DNA of 64,000 nucleotides. Source: Zavarzinia marina (GTDB taxonomy: Bacteria; Pseudomonadota; Alphaproteobacteria; Zavarziniales; Zavarziniaceae). Shown piece by piece: positions 32,147-39,062 of this stretch. The position numbers and the translations under genes were made by a program. The notes beneath the pieces are model-generated. The model searched no databases and was not told the origin of the DNA. It worked only from the letters and a program-made list of their open reading frames with translations. Every line of letters starts with the position of its first letter. The stretch's first letter is position 1. The stretch lies in NCBI RefSeq assembly GCF_021568905.1, contig NZ_JAKGSB010000003.1, positions 1 through 64,000 on the forward strand. Direction: 5' to 3'.

Positions 32147-34078
32147 CTATTGCCGGGCCCGGCGACGACGCAGCCGGGCGAAGGACAGGATGACGGCGAT
32201 GATCGCGACCAGCAGCGGCACGAGACCGATGTTGACGAAGCGCAGCCGGCTTTCGAGACGTTCGATGTCGACGTTCAGATTGCGCTGAACCTCGCGCAAT
32301 TCGCGCCGTGTCGCCGCCACCTCTGCCCGGGCGTCGGCCAGCGCGCGCTCCGTCTCGGCCGAGACGATGGCGCCGGCGGTGCCGCCGCTGCCGCCGTTGC
32401 GGCGCAATTCGATGATGCGGGCCTGGGTCGCGTCGAGTTTCGCCTGAAGCTCCTCGCTGCGGGCCATGAACTTGCGTTCGGCCGCTTCCTTCAGTCCCTC
32501 GACCCTGGTGAAGGGCCGGGCGGCGGGGGCGCGGCCGCGAACGGCGATCAGGTCGGCGGAACCGGCCAGGTTCTCGACCGCGTTGACGATGAAATTGCCG
32601 TTGTCGGCGGTGGGCACCACGCTGCGCTCGGCCCCCTGGCCCGCCGTCTGGACCCAGAGCCGGTCGTCCAGCACGTCGGCATCGGCGATCAGGACGACGT
32701 TGATGGGCGCCACGGATTGCGTCAGCGGGCTCCGCTCGCGCGCGCCGAAGGCCGGTTCCTGACCCTCGGGCGTCGGGTTCGGCGCCTGGTTGGAATCGAC
32801 CCGGGGCGGGCCGCCGGCGAAGGCGGAGGGGGCGGGGCCGGTGATGCGGGCGGCAAGGGTGAAGCGCCGCCCCTCCGGCTTGAACATGCGCGTCAGGTCT
32901 TCGGGATTGCGGGTGACGCGGACGGCGATCGGATTGAAGGTTCCCGCCTCGGTCGAGGTGGTGATCAGCGGTGTGACCGTGGTCGTCGCGTCGGGCAGGG
33001 TGGCGATACTGCCCGCCGTCGCCAGCAGGACCTGGGACAGATTGGCGGTGACGATGTCGTCGGCGTTGAAGTTGGTCTTGTCGGCGCGCAGCCAGACCAG
33101 ATAGTCGAGCGGCCGGCGGCTGCCCGCGACCGTGACCTTGGTCGCCATCCGGGCGTCGCCGATCACGGTGTCGGGATCGACCTTCACGCCCCAGGCGGCG
33201 AGCAGGGGATCGAGATCGGAGGCGAGCTGCGGCGGCGGCGCGCCCTGCTGCGCGGTCTGCGCCATCACCTCGGCATTGGGATCGACCAGCACCACGGCGC
33301 GGCCCCCCGCCAGCACGAACTGGTCGATGGCATAGAGCTGCTGCGGGTTCAACTTCTGCGGATGGGCGATCAGCAGCATGTCGATATGGGCGCCGATCTC
33401 GACGAAATCGGGCGCCATCATGCGGACGTCGTAGAGTTCCGAGAGTTGGGCATAGACCGTGAAGGGCTGGGACTGGCCGCGCATCGCCGCCATGGCGCCG
33501 CCGAAGCCGACGTCGAGGGGCAGGGCCGAGATGACGCCCAGCACCGGCTTTCGCTCGGCGGTCAGGGAGACGATCATCTTGGCGAGGTCGTATTCGAGGA
33601 AACTCTCGCGGTCCGGCGCGATCACGGGCATCACCTCGCGCCCGCCGATGGGGCCGGTGCCGACCAGGCCGAAATAGAAGGCCTCGCCCGACGGCGTGTC
33701 GTTGCCCCGGATGCCGGCGGCGACCGCCTCGTCCTCCGCCGTGGTGAAGGGGATGGGGTCGATGATCTCGATCCGGACGTTGCCGTGGCCGGCGCGCCTG
33801 AAGGCGTCCAGCAGTTCGGTCACGCGGCCGGCGAAGGTCTTGATCGCCGGGAACTGGTTCGACAGCGTCGCCGAGTGATAGAGGCGAAGGGTGACCGGTT
33901 CGTCGAGCTTGTCGAGAATGGCGAGCGTGCCGTCCGACAGGGTGTAGAGCTTGTTCTCGGTCAGATCCAGGCGCATGCCGGAAAGGCCGACCTGGGCGAT
34001 CAGATTGACCGTGAGGAAGAGGGCTGCGATCAGCGCGAGCGCGAGGGAGCCGGCGACACGGACGCGGGTGGGGGCCAT
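32147..34078 (-). CDS. GldG-like ABC transporter auxiliary protein
   Basis: The 643-residue protein has membrane helices near each end (residues about 10-30 and 620-640). Between them is the ABC-type auxiliary domain with KLYTLSDGTLAILDKLDEPVTLRLYHS, VIAPDRESFLEYDLAKMI, LLIAHPQKLNPQQLYAIDQFVLAGGRAVVLVDP and a coiled coil at about 550-610. It matches the GldG/Gram-negative ABC_transp_aux family. It works with the ATPase and permease upstream, one base away. The transported substrate of such alphaproteobacterial operons is unknown, and gliding is not implied. Confidence 0.85.
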   Translation of the reverse strand: MAPTRVRVAGSLALALIAALFLTVNLIAQVGLSGMRLDLTENKLYTLSDGTLAILDKLDEPVTLRLYHSATLSNQFPAIKTFAGRVTELLDAFRRAGHGNVRIEIIDPIPFTTAEDEAVAAGIRGNDTPSGEAFYFGLVGTGPIGGREVMPVIAPDRESFLEYDLAKMIVSLTAERKPVLGVISALPLDVGFGGAMAAMRGQSQPFTVYAQLSELYDVRMMAPDFVEIGAHIDMLLIAHPQKLNPQQLYAIDQFVLAGGRAVVLVDPNAEVMAQTAQQGAPPPQLASDLDPLLAAWGVKVDPDTVIGDARMATKVTVAGSRRPLDYLVWLRADKTNFNADDIVTANLSQVLLATAGSIATLPDATTTVTPLITTSTEAGTFNPIAVRVTRNPEDLTRMFKPEGRRFTLAARITGPAPSAFAGGPPRVDSNQAPNPTPEGQEPAFGARERSPLTQSVAPINVVLIADADVLDDRLWVQTAGQGAERSVVPTADNGNFIVNAVENLAGSADLIAVRGRAPAARPFTRVEGLKEAAERKFMARSEELQAKLDATQARIIELRRNGGSGGTAGAIVSAETERALADARAEVAATRRELREVQRNLNVDIERLESRLRFVNIGLVPLLVAIIAVILSFARLRRRRARQ

Positions 34079-34079
34079 C

Positions 34080-34814
34080 TCAGCTCGCCTTCTTCATGTC
34101 GATGACGATCGCATTGGCCGCCAGCGCCGCGACGATCAGGCTGGCGAAGAAGACGATGTCCTTCACCTCGATCACGCCGGTGACCAGCCCGTCGAAATGG
34201 GTGAGGAAGGAGAAGGAGGCGACGGTGTCGACGATCGCCTGCGGTGCCCAGCCCGAAAAGGCGTCCAGCACCATGGGCGCGCCGGACGCCGTGAACAGGA
34301 ACAGCACGACGACGGTCAGCACGAAGGCGACCACCTGGTTCCGCGTCATCGCCGAGACGCAGGAGCCGACGGCGAGATAGGCCCCGGCCATCAGGAAGGA
34401 GCCGATGTAACCCGCCAGGATCACGCCGTTGTCGGGCGCGCCCAGGTAGTTGACCGTGATCCACATGGGCGCGGTCAGCACCAGGGCGATCGCGGTGAAG
34501 GCCCAGGCCGCCAGGAATTTGCCGAGGATCGCGGCCCAGAGCGGCACGGGCAGGGTCAGCAGCAGTTCGATGGTGCCGGCCTTCCGCTCCTCCGCCCAGA
34601 GACGCATGGCGATCGCCGGGATCAGGAACAGATAGAGCCAGGGATGGAAGGTGAAGAAGGGCACCAGATCGGCCTCGCCCCGGGCGAAGAAATTGCCGAC
34701 GTAGAAGGTGAAGATCCCCGTCAGGAACAGGTAGACGATGATGAAGACATAGGCCAGCGGCGTGGCGAAATAGCCGGCCAGCTCGCGCCGGGCGATGGTC
34801 AGGGTGCTTTTCAT
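34080..34814 (-). CDS. ABC-2 type permease (GldF-like)
   Basis: The 244-residue protein has six hydrophobic helices and the ABC-2 permease pattern (TIARRELAGYFATPLAYVFIIVYLFLTG at the start and AMRLWAEERKAGTIELLLTLPV in the middle). The ATG at 34814 overlaps the ATPase stop by 4 bases (ATGA), indicating coupled translation. It forms the membrane channel of the GldA/F/G-like transporter. A continuous frame upstream runs in antiphase through the ATPase gene, but the ATPase gene itself is intact, so this is not a fusion. Confidence 0.88.
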   Translation of the reverse strand: MKSTLTIARRELAGYFATPLAYVFIIVYLFLTGIFTFYVGNFFARGEADLVPFFTFHPWLYLFLIPAIAMRLWAEERKAGTIELLLTLPVPLWAAILGKFLAAWAFTAIALVLTAPMWITVNYLGAPDNGVILAGYIGSFLMAGAYLAVGSCVSAMTRNQVVAFVLTVVVLFLFTASGAPMVLDAFSGWAPQAIVDTVASFSFLTHFDGLVTGVIEVKDIVFFASLIVAALAANAIVIDMKKAS

Positions 34815-35863
34815 GGCCGGGTCTCGGCGGTCCTGTTCTGCGGCGCGCGGGTTTCGCGGGCCGCGTCGCTGGTGGTCAGATTGCGGAAGACGTCGTCCAG
34901 GCGGCCGCTGTCGACCGTCATGGTCTCGATGGCGATGCCGGTCTGGCGAAGGCGCATGGCGACGCCTTCGAGGATGGTGGCGCCCGCGTGTCGCGGCAGC
35001 ACCAGGAAGTCGCGCCCGGGGCGCCCGCCTTCCGGCACGAAGACGCGGGCGACGCCCGCGACGTCGGCAAGGCGCGAGGCGAGATCGGGCACCGCGTTCA
35101 GGAGCGACAGGCGCACGGCGTTGTGGAACGGCGAATGGGCCATCAGGTCCTGGGGCGTGCCGTCGGCGACGACGCGGCCCCGGTCGATGATGACGGCGCG
35201 GCTGCATACCGCCTCGACCTCTTCGAGGATATGGGTGGAGACGACGATTGCCTTGCTCGGCGCCATGCGCCGGATCAGGTTGCGCACCTCGTGCTTCTGA
35301 TTGGGGTCGAGGCCGTCGGTCGGCTCGTCCAGGATCAGGCAGGGGGGATCGTGCAGGATCGCCCCGGCAAGGCCGACCCGGCGCTTGAAGCCCTTGGAGA
35401 GGGTGTCGATCGGTTGGTCCAGCACGCCTTCGAGGGCGATCTCGGTCACCACCTGGTCGAAGCGGCGCCGCGCTGTCGCCTTGTCGAGCTGGCGCACCCG
35501 GCCCAGGAATTCGAGAAAGCTTCGCGTGGTCATGTCGCCGTAGGCGGGTGCCCCTTCCGGCAGATAGCCGAGCGCGCGCTTGGCTTCGAGCGGTGCCGCC
35601 TCGACGTCGTGGCCGGCGATGGCGACGCGGCCGGCGGTCGGGGTCAGGAAGCCGGCGGCCATCTTCATGGTGGTCGACTTGCCGGCGCCGTTCGGTCCCA
35701 GAAAGCCGAGAACCTCGCCCCGGAACACGGAAAAGCCGACGCCGTCGACGGCGGTGAAGGGGCCGAAGCGCTTGACCAGGTCGACGATCTGGATCATCGG
35801 CGGCTCGCTCATCGAAGCGGCCGTCGTCTCGATCATGTCTGGCATCTCGGTCTCGTCTGGCAT
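34811..35863 (-). CDS. ABC transporter ATP-binding protein (GldA-like)
   Basis: The protein is about 350 residues. It has Walker A GFLGPNGAGKSTTMKM, Q-loop-like LPEGAPAYGDMT, signature LSKGFKRRVGLAGAI and Walker B CLILDEPTDGLDPNQ, with the DUF4162-like C-terminal extension after the H-loop STHILEE. It powers the downstream permease. Possible starts are ATG at 35863 and 35836; no strong ribosome site separates them. It is the first gene of the four-gene operon. A structured repeat element lies about 190 bases upstream on the same side, with a featureless GC-rich spacer between. Confidence 0.88.
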   Translation of the reverse strand: MPDETEMPDMIETTAASMSEPPMIQIVDLVKRFGPFTAVDGVGFSVFRGEVLGFLGPNGAGKSTTMKMAAGFLTPTAGRVAIAGHDVEAAPLEAKRALGYLPEGAPAYGDMTTRSFLEFLGRVRQLDKATARRRFDQVVTEIALEGVLDQPIDTLSKGFKRRVGLAGAILHDPPCLILDEPTDGLDPNQKHEVRNLIRRMAPSKAIVVSTHILEEVEAVCSRAVIIDRGRVVADGTPQDLMAHSPFHNAVRLSLLNAVPDLASRLADVAGVARVFVPEGGRPGRDFLVLPRHAGATILEGVAMRLRQTGIAIETMTVDSGRLDDVFRNLTTSDAARETRAPQNRTAETRP

Positions 35864-36049
35864 TGCGTTGCGTGCGGGTGCCCAGCACCCTCTCCCTGCC
35901 GGCTGTTGCCGCCGATTTCGGTGCGCCAAGCTAGGGGCGCAGCCATCCCGGATCAAGCGCGAAGCACGCGCGATGCCGGCCGGTCGGAGGCCGATCAGGG
36001 GCCGAGGGGGCAGTGACGAGGGGCGCGGGGGCGGGGGCCTGAACCGGAT

Positions 36050-36179
36050 GGCCCGACCGAACGGCAGGAAGGGGGCTGGGGGCTTGGGGGTCTTCCTGAC
36101 ATCCGGTCGGGCCGTTGTTGAGGACCAACGCTCAGGACGATCGGCCCCGTTTCAGGCTGCAAAAAGGTCGGATTGGGGC
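36050..36179. ncRNA. Structured G-loop element, copy A (candidate ncRNA)
   Basis: GGCCCGACCG (36050-36059) pairs perfectly with CGGTCGGGCC (36104-36113). Inside it CAGGAAG (36065-36071) pairs with CTTCCTG (36092-36098), presenting the loop GGGGCTGGGGGCTTGGGGGT. The block GAGGACCAACG follows at 36120-36130. A second hairpin joins 36144-36153 to 36170-36179 around GCTGCAAAAAGGTC. Copy B at 37752-37880 keeps the loop, the GAGGACCAACG block and GGTCGGATTG while its stems change on both sides, which supports a conserved fold. Strand and transcription are unknown. It lies between the ABC operon promoter and a truncated antitoxin. Confidence 0.5.
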
Positions 36180-36216
36180 GAAAGCGTGACGTTCGCGGAC
36201 GGGCTGGTAGGGGGCG

Positions 36217-36381
36217 TCAGGCTTTGCCGCCGGGGCCCGCTGTATCGTTTTCGTTGCGCGATTGGCTAGGTGCAGAAGGGCGCGGCGCGGGGCGATGCTC
36301 GACGAATCCCTCGCGTTCGCCTTGGGCAAAGGCGAGGGCTTGCCGTGCGCCGGCCAGAATGCTTTGCCTGACCTTGCTCAT
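36217..36381 (-). pseudogene. Truncated XRE-type antitoxin (remnant)
   Basis: A 54-codon frame starts MSKVRQSILAGARQALAFAQ followed by GEREGFVEHRP. This is very like the N-terminal arm that precedes the HTH in HigA/NadS-type antitoxins (usually ..LLRGAREALAYAKG....GFVVHVP). After that point the sequence loses the family pattern (PAPRPSAPSQSRNEN) and stops, so the HTH itself is missing. GGAG lies 3 bases before the ATG. No partner toxin gene is nearby. It is most likely the residue of a toxin-antitoxin cassette. Confidence 0.5.
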
Positions 36382-36417
36382 CGTCTCCGTTCCGTACTTT
36401 CGTCGTCTCTCGACAAT

Positions 36418-37032
36418 CTACCGCAACGCCATCTCCTCGGCGATGGCGCGGGCGACGGCGGGGCGGGCGGTCATGCGCTTGTGATAGGCGGTGACGGCGG
36501 GCCAGGGCTTAAGGTCTATGCCCGCATTGCGGGTCCAGTTCAGGGTCGTGGTCAGATAGGCGTCGGCCACGGAGAAATCGTCGGTTGCCAGGAATTCGCG
36601 ATCGGCGAGACGGGACTGGAGATGACCGAAGCGCCGGGGGGCCAGCACGGTTCGGGCATGGTCGCGCGCCGCCTCGGGCGATTCGGGGCTGAAGATGACG
36701 TAGAACACCTGCTTGTGGACCTCGGCCGCGACATAGTTCAGCCAGGCCTGGACTTCGTAGCGCGCCAGGCTGCCGGCGGACGGTGCCAGTTTCGAGTCCG
36801 GCGCCCGGTCGGCGACATATTGCAGGATCGCCGGCCCCTCGGTCAGGAGATGGCCGTCGTCGAGGCGGAGCGCCGGCACCTGGCCCTTGGGGTTCACCGC
36901 CAGATAGTCGCCGCCGCCGACGATCGTCTTGTCGGACAGGGCGACCTGATGGAAACGCGCGTCCTGCCCGCTCTCGTAGAGGGCGATGCGGGTCGCGAGG
37001 GAACAGGTCATCGGGCAGAAATAGAGGTCCAT
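36418..37032 (-). CDS. Glutathione S-transferase
   Basis: The 204-residue protein has a thioredoxin-like N-terminal domain (MDLYFCPMTCSLATRIALYE, then NPKGQVPALRLDDGHLLTEGPAILQYVAD with the cis-Pro and the Glu-Gly glutathione contact) and an alpha-helical C-terminal domain (FSVADAYLTTTLNW). The N-terminal Cys in the CPMTCSLA segment places it near the beta class. It is divergent from a TetR regulator across an 87-base gap with a large palindrome, so it is probably the repressor's target. The natural substrate is unknown. Confidence 0.9.
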   Translation of the reverse strand: MDLYFCPMTCSLATRIALYESGQDARFHQVALSDKTIVGGGDYLAVNPKGQVPALRLDDGHLLTEGPAILQYVADRAPDSKLAPSAGSLARYEVQAWLNYVAAEVHKQVFYVIFSPESPEAARDHARTVLAPRRFGHLQSRLADREFLATDDFSVADAYLTTTLNWTRNAGIDLKPWPAVTAYHKRMTARPAVARAIAEEMALR

Positions 37033-37062
37033 GGCGGCGTTCCGGATTGGCAATGCGATTTC

Positions 37063-37116
37063 TGGACTGTACCGTACAAAAATAACGGCGCAAGAATTTT
37101 TGTACGAAATGGTCCA
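37063..37116. promoter_or_regulatory. Extended palindromic operator between GST and TetR genes
   Basis: The inner arms GTACAAAAAT (37074-37083) and ATTTTTGTAC (37096-37105) are perfect inverted repeats. Outer arms TGGAC (37063-37067) and GTCCA (37112-37116) extend the symmetry. The site fills the 87-base gap between the divergent genes and ends 3 bases before the TetR start codon, so bound repressor would cover both promoters. No Shine-Dalgarno is visible before the TetR ATG. Confidence 0.7.
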
Positions 37117-37119
37117 TAA

Positions 37120-37710
37120 ATGACGGATAAACCTTCCCGCGGCCGGCCCCGCCAATTCTCGCCCGAGGCGGCGCTGGCGGATGCGGCGGAACTGTTTCGC
37201 CGCCAGGGCTATGCAGCGACCTCGCTGGACGATCTGGGCGCGGTCACCGGCTTGAAGCGGTCGAGCCTCTATGCCGCGTTCGGCAGCAAGCAGGAACTCT
37301 ACCTGCGGGCGCTGGATACCCATGCCGGCATGATGCGTGACGGGCTCGAACGCGCCTTTCGCGGCGACGACGACACGCGCCAGAAGTTGTCGCGCTTCTT
37401 CGAGGGGGCGGTCGCCGCCTATTTCGAGGACGAGTCCGGGCTCGGCTGTCTCGTCCTGTGCACGGCGCCGGCGGAGGCGTTCTGCGATGCACCGGTGCGG
37501 GCGCGCCTGAACGCCGTGCTCACCATGATCGACGAGACGCTGACGGCCCATCTGAGCGCGGCGGCCGGCGACGGTCCGGTGCCGCCCGGCGTGCTGGCGC
37601 GCATGATCTCGTCCCTGCTGCACAGTCTCGCGATCCGTGTCCGCGCGGGCCTTTCGCGTGAGGACGCTCTTCGCCATTGCGCCGAAATGGTATCGGCGCT
37701 GCCGCTTTAG
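37120..37710 (+). CDS. TetR-family regulator, divergent from the GST gene
   Basis: The 196-residue protein has the TetR HTH (EAALADAAELFRRQGYAATSLDDLGAVTGLKRSSLYAAFGSKQELYLRAL, about residues 15-64) preceded by the basic arm SRGRPRQFSPE. The C-terminal domain contains ESGLGCLVLCTAPAEAFCDAPVRARL, as in many electrophile-sensing TetR proteins, and its three cysteines could be redox active. Its operator is the palindrome just upstream. Convergent with the next gene on the right. Confidence 0.9.
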   Translation: MTDKPSRGRPRQFSPEAALADAAELFRRQGYAATSLDDLGAVTGLKRSSLYAAFGSKQELYLRALDTHAGMMRDGLERAFRGDDDTRQKLSRFFEGAVAAYFEDESGLGCLVLCTAPAEAFCDAPVRARLNAVLTMIDETLTAHLSAAAGDGPVPPGVLARMISSLLHSLAIRVRAGLSREDALRHCAEMVSALPL

Positions 37711-37751
37711 GAAGAGACGTCGAAAGGACGATATGTCGGGGGGTGGGGGCT

Positions 37752-37880
37752 GGCCCGGCCGAACGACGGTTGGGGCTGGGGCTTGGGGGTGCTCCGTCGT
37801 CCGGCCGGTTCCTCTTCGAGGACCAACGGTGATCAATCTGCCCCCGCAATCTGGCCGCAAAAGGGTCGGATTGCGGAAAA
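37752..37880. ncRNA. Structured G-loop element, copy B (candidate ncRNA)
   Basis: CCGGCCG (37755-37761) pairs with CGGCCGG (37802-37808). CGACGG (37764-37769) pairs with CCGTCG (37794-37799) around a loop containing GGGGCTGGGGCTTGGGGGT. GAGGACCAACG is at 37818-37828, here able to pair back with GGTTCCTC. CCGCAATC (37844-37851) pairs perfectly with GATTGCGG (37869-37876) around GGCCGCAAAAGGGTC. Loop and linker are shared with copy A, but the stem bases differ in a compensating way. It lies in the gap between the convergent TetR and paraoxonase-like genes, so it belongs to neither promoter. Confidence 0.5.
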
Positions 37881-37928
37881 ATCGTGGCGGATGTGGCCAA
37901 ACGGGGGCGGTATCGGCGCCCCCGCCCG

Positions 37929-39014
37929 TCACCGCTGCCGGCAGTCCAGCAGCTTTTCCTCGAACACCGAACCGACCAGGAAGCGGCCGGGGCCGGCGTG
38001 GGTGGCGACCGACGCGCCGGAAATCAGGCCGCCCGGATCGGTCAACAGGGTTTCCACCGTCGAGGCGCCGTCGCCCGGCACGACGCGGATCACCTCGGAC
38101 GGCGAAAGCTCGGCGGCATCCGCCGTATGGGCCAGGAAGTCGAGCAGATGGGGATGGCCGGCGACGAGCATGCTGCCGTCGGGCATCATGTCGATATTGT
38201 CGACGCCGTTCGGGGCCGGCGTCGTCCAGGCGAGTTCCAGACGGCCGCTGTCGGGGTCGCGCCGGTAGGTGCGGACGGCGAAACCCGTCGTCTCGGCGAC
38301 ATGGAGCAGGCGGCCGTCCGGCGACAGGCCGAGGCCGTTGGCGAAGGCGATGCCGTCCGCAACCCGGCGGAATTCCTTGCCGTCGTAAAAGACGACATTG
38401 GCGCGCGGCAGCATCAGGAAGCTTTCGAGCATGAAGCCGAGATAGGTCTCGGAACCATGGTCGTTGCTGAAGTAGAAGCTGTTGGGGCCGACCGCCAGCA
38501 CGTCGTTGGGCGAATTCATCTCGCCCCCGATCACGCCGCCCCGATGGTCAAGGCTGCCGTCCTCGGCGACGCCGAAGATTTCCACCCGCGTCATGCCGGC
38601 GGTCGGCACGCCGCCTTCCAGGTGATTGACGACGAAGAGGCTGCGCGCCCCGGTCTCGGGATCGGTCCAGAGCGAGACGCCGTGGGGATGGAAGGCTTCC
38701 GGCACCGGGGGCGTCACGTCGCGCGGCACCGGCGGGCTCTGGGTCAGGTCGATGAGGGCGATCCGCCCGCGCAACGGCGCGCCGGCCATGGTGGCGCGGC
38801 GATCGTCGATCGAGACGAAGGCCTGCTGGCGGGCGACGTCGGCCACGATGTCCTCCGCCCCGACGACGCCGCCGACGGGTGTGCAGACGGCGCTGCCCCC
38901 CGCCTCGATCGTGCGGAACTGTCCCGCATTCGCCATCAGCCAGCCGACGAAGCCGGCACAGGCCACGAAGATGACGCCGCCCCCGATCAGGAGGCGCCTG
39001 CCCGTTCTGCTCAT
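37929..39014 (-). CDS. Paraoxonase/SMP-30-like beta-propeller protein, membrane anchored
   Basis: The 361-residue protein has one N-terminal membrane anchor (LLIGGGVIFVACAGFVGWLM) and a six-bladed propeller domain. MNSPNDVLAVGPNSFYFSNDHG is the calcium-site signature of arylesterases/paraoxonases, followed by FANGLGLSPDGRLLHVAETTG and NGVDNIDMMPDGSMLVAGHPH. It is probably a periplasmic lactonase or esterase. A strong GGAGGAGG lies before the ATG. It begins 48 bases after the ABC exporter gene on the same strand and may share its transcript. The substrate is unknown. Confidence 0.82.
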   Translation of the reverse strand: MSRTGRRLLIGGGVIFVACAGFVGWLMANAGQFRTIEAGGSAVCTPVGGVVGAEDIVADVARQQAFVSIDDRRATMAGAPLRGRIALIDLTQSPPVPRDVTPPVPEAFHPHGVSLWTDPETGARSLFVVNHLEGGVPTAGMTRVEIFGVAEDGSLDHRGGVIGGEMNSPNDVLAVGPNSFYFSNDHGSETYLGFMLESFLMLPRANVVFYDGKEFRRVADGIAFANGLGLSPDGRLLHVAETTGFAVRTYRRDPDSGRLELAWTTPAPNGVDNIDMMPDGSMLVAGHPHLLDFLAHTADAAELSPSEVIRVVPGDGASTVETLLTDPGGLISGASVATHAGPGRFLVGSVFEEKLLDCRQR

Positions 39015-39062
39015 GTTTCCTCCTCCGCCGGTGTTCGTCCCGGCTCATGGTGATTCAGCCGA

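Noticed and set aside
34080-35888. Possible fusion of an ABC ATPase and permease in one frame
   Set aside because: The upstream part of that frame does not encode ATPase motifs. The ATPase is intact in another frame and the two genes overlap by an ordinary ATGA.
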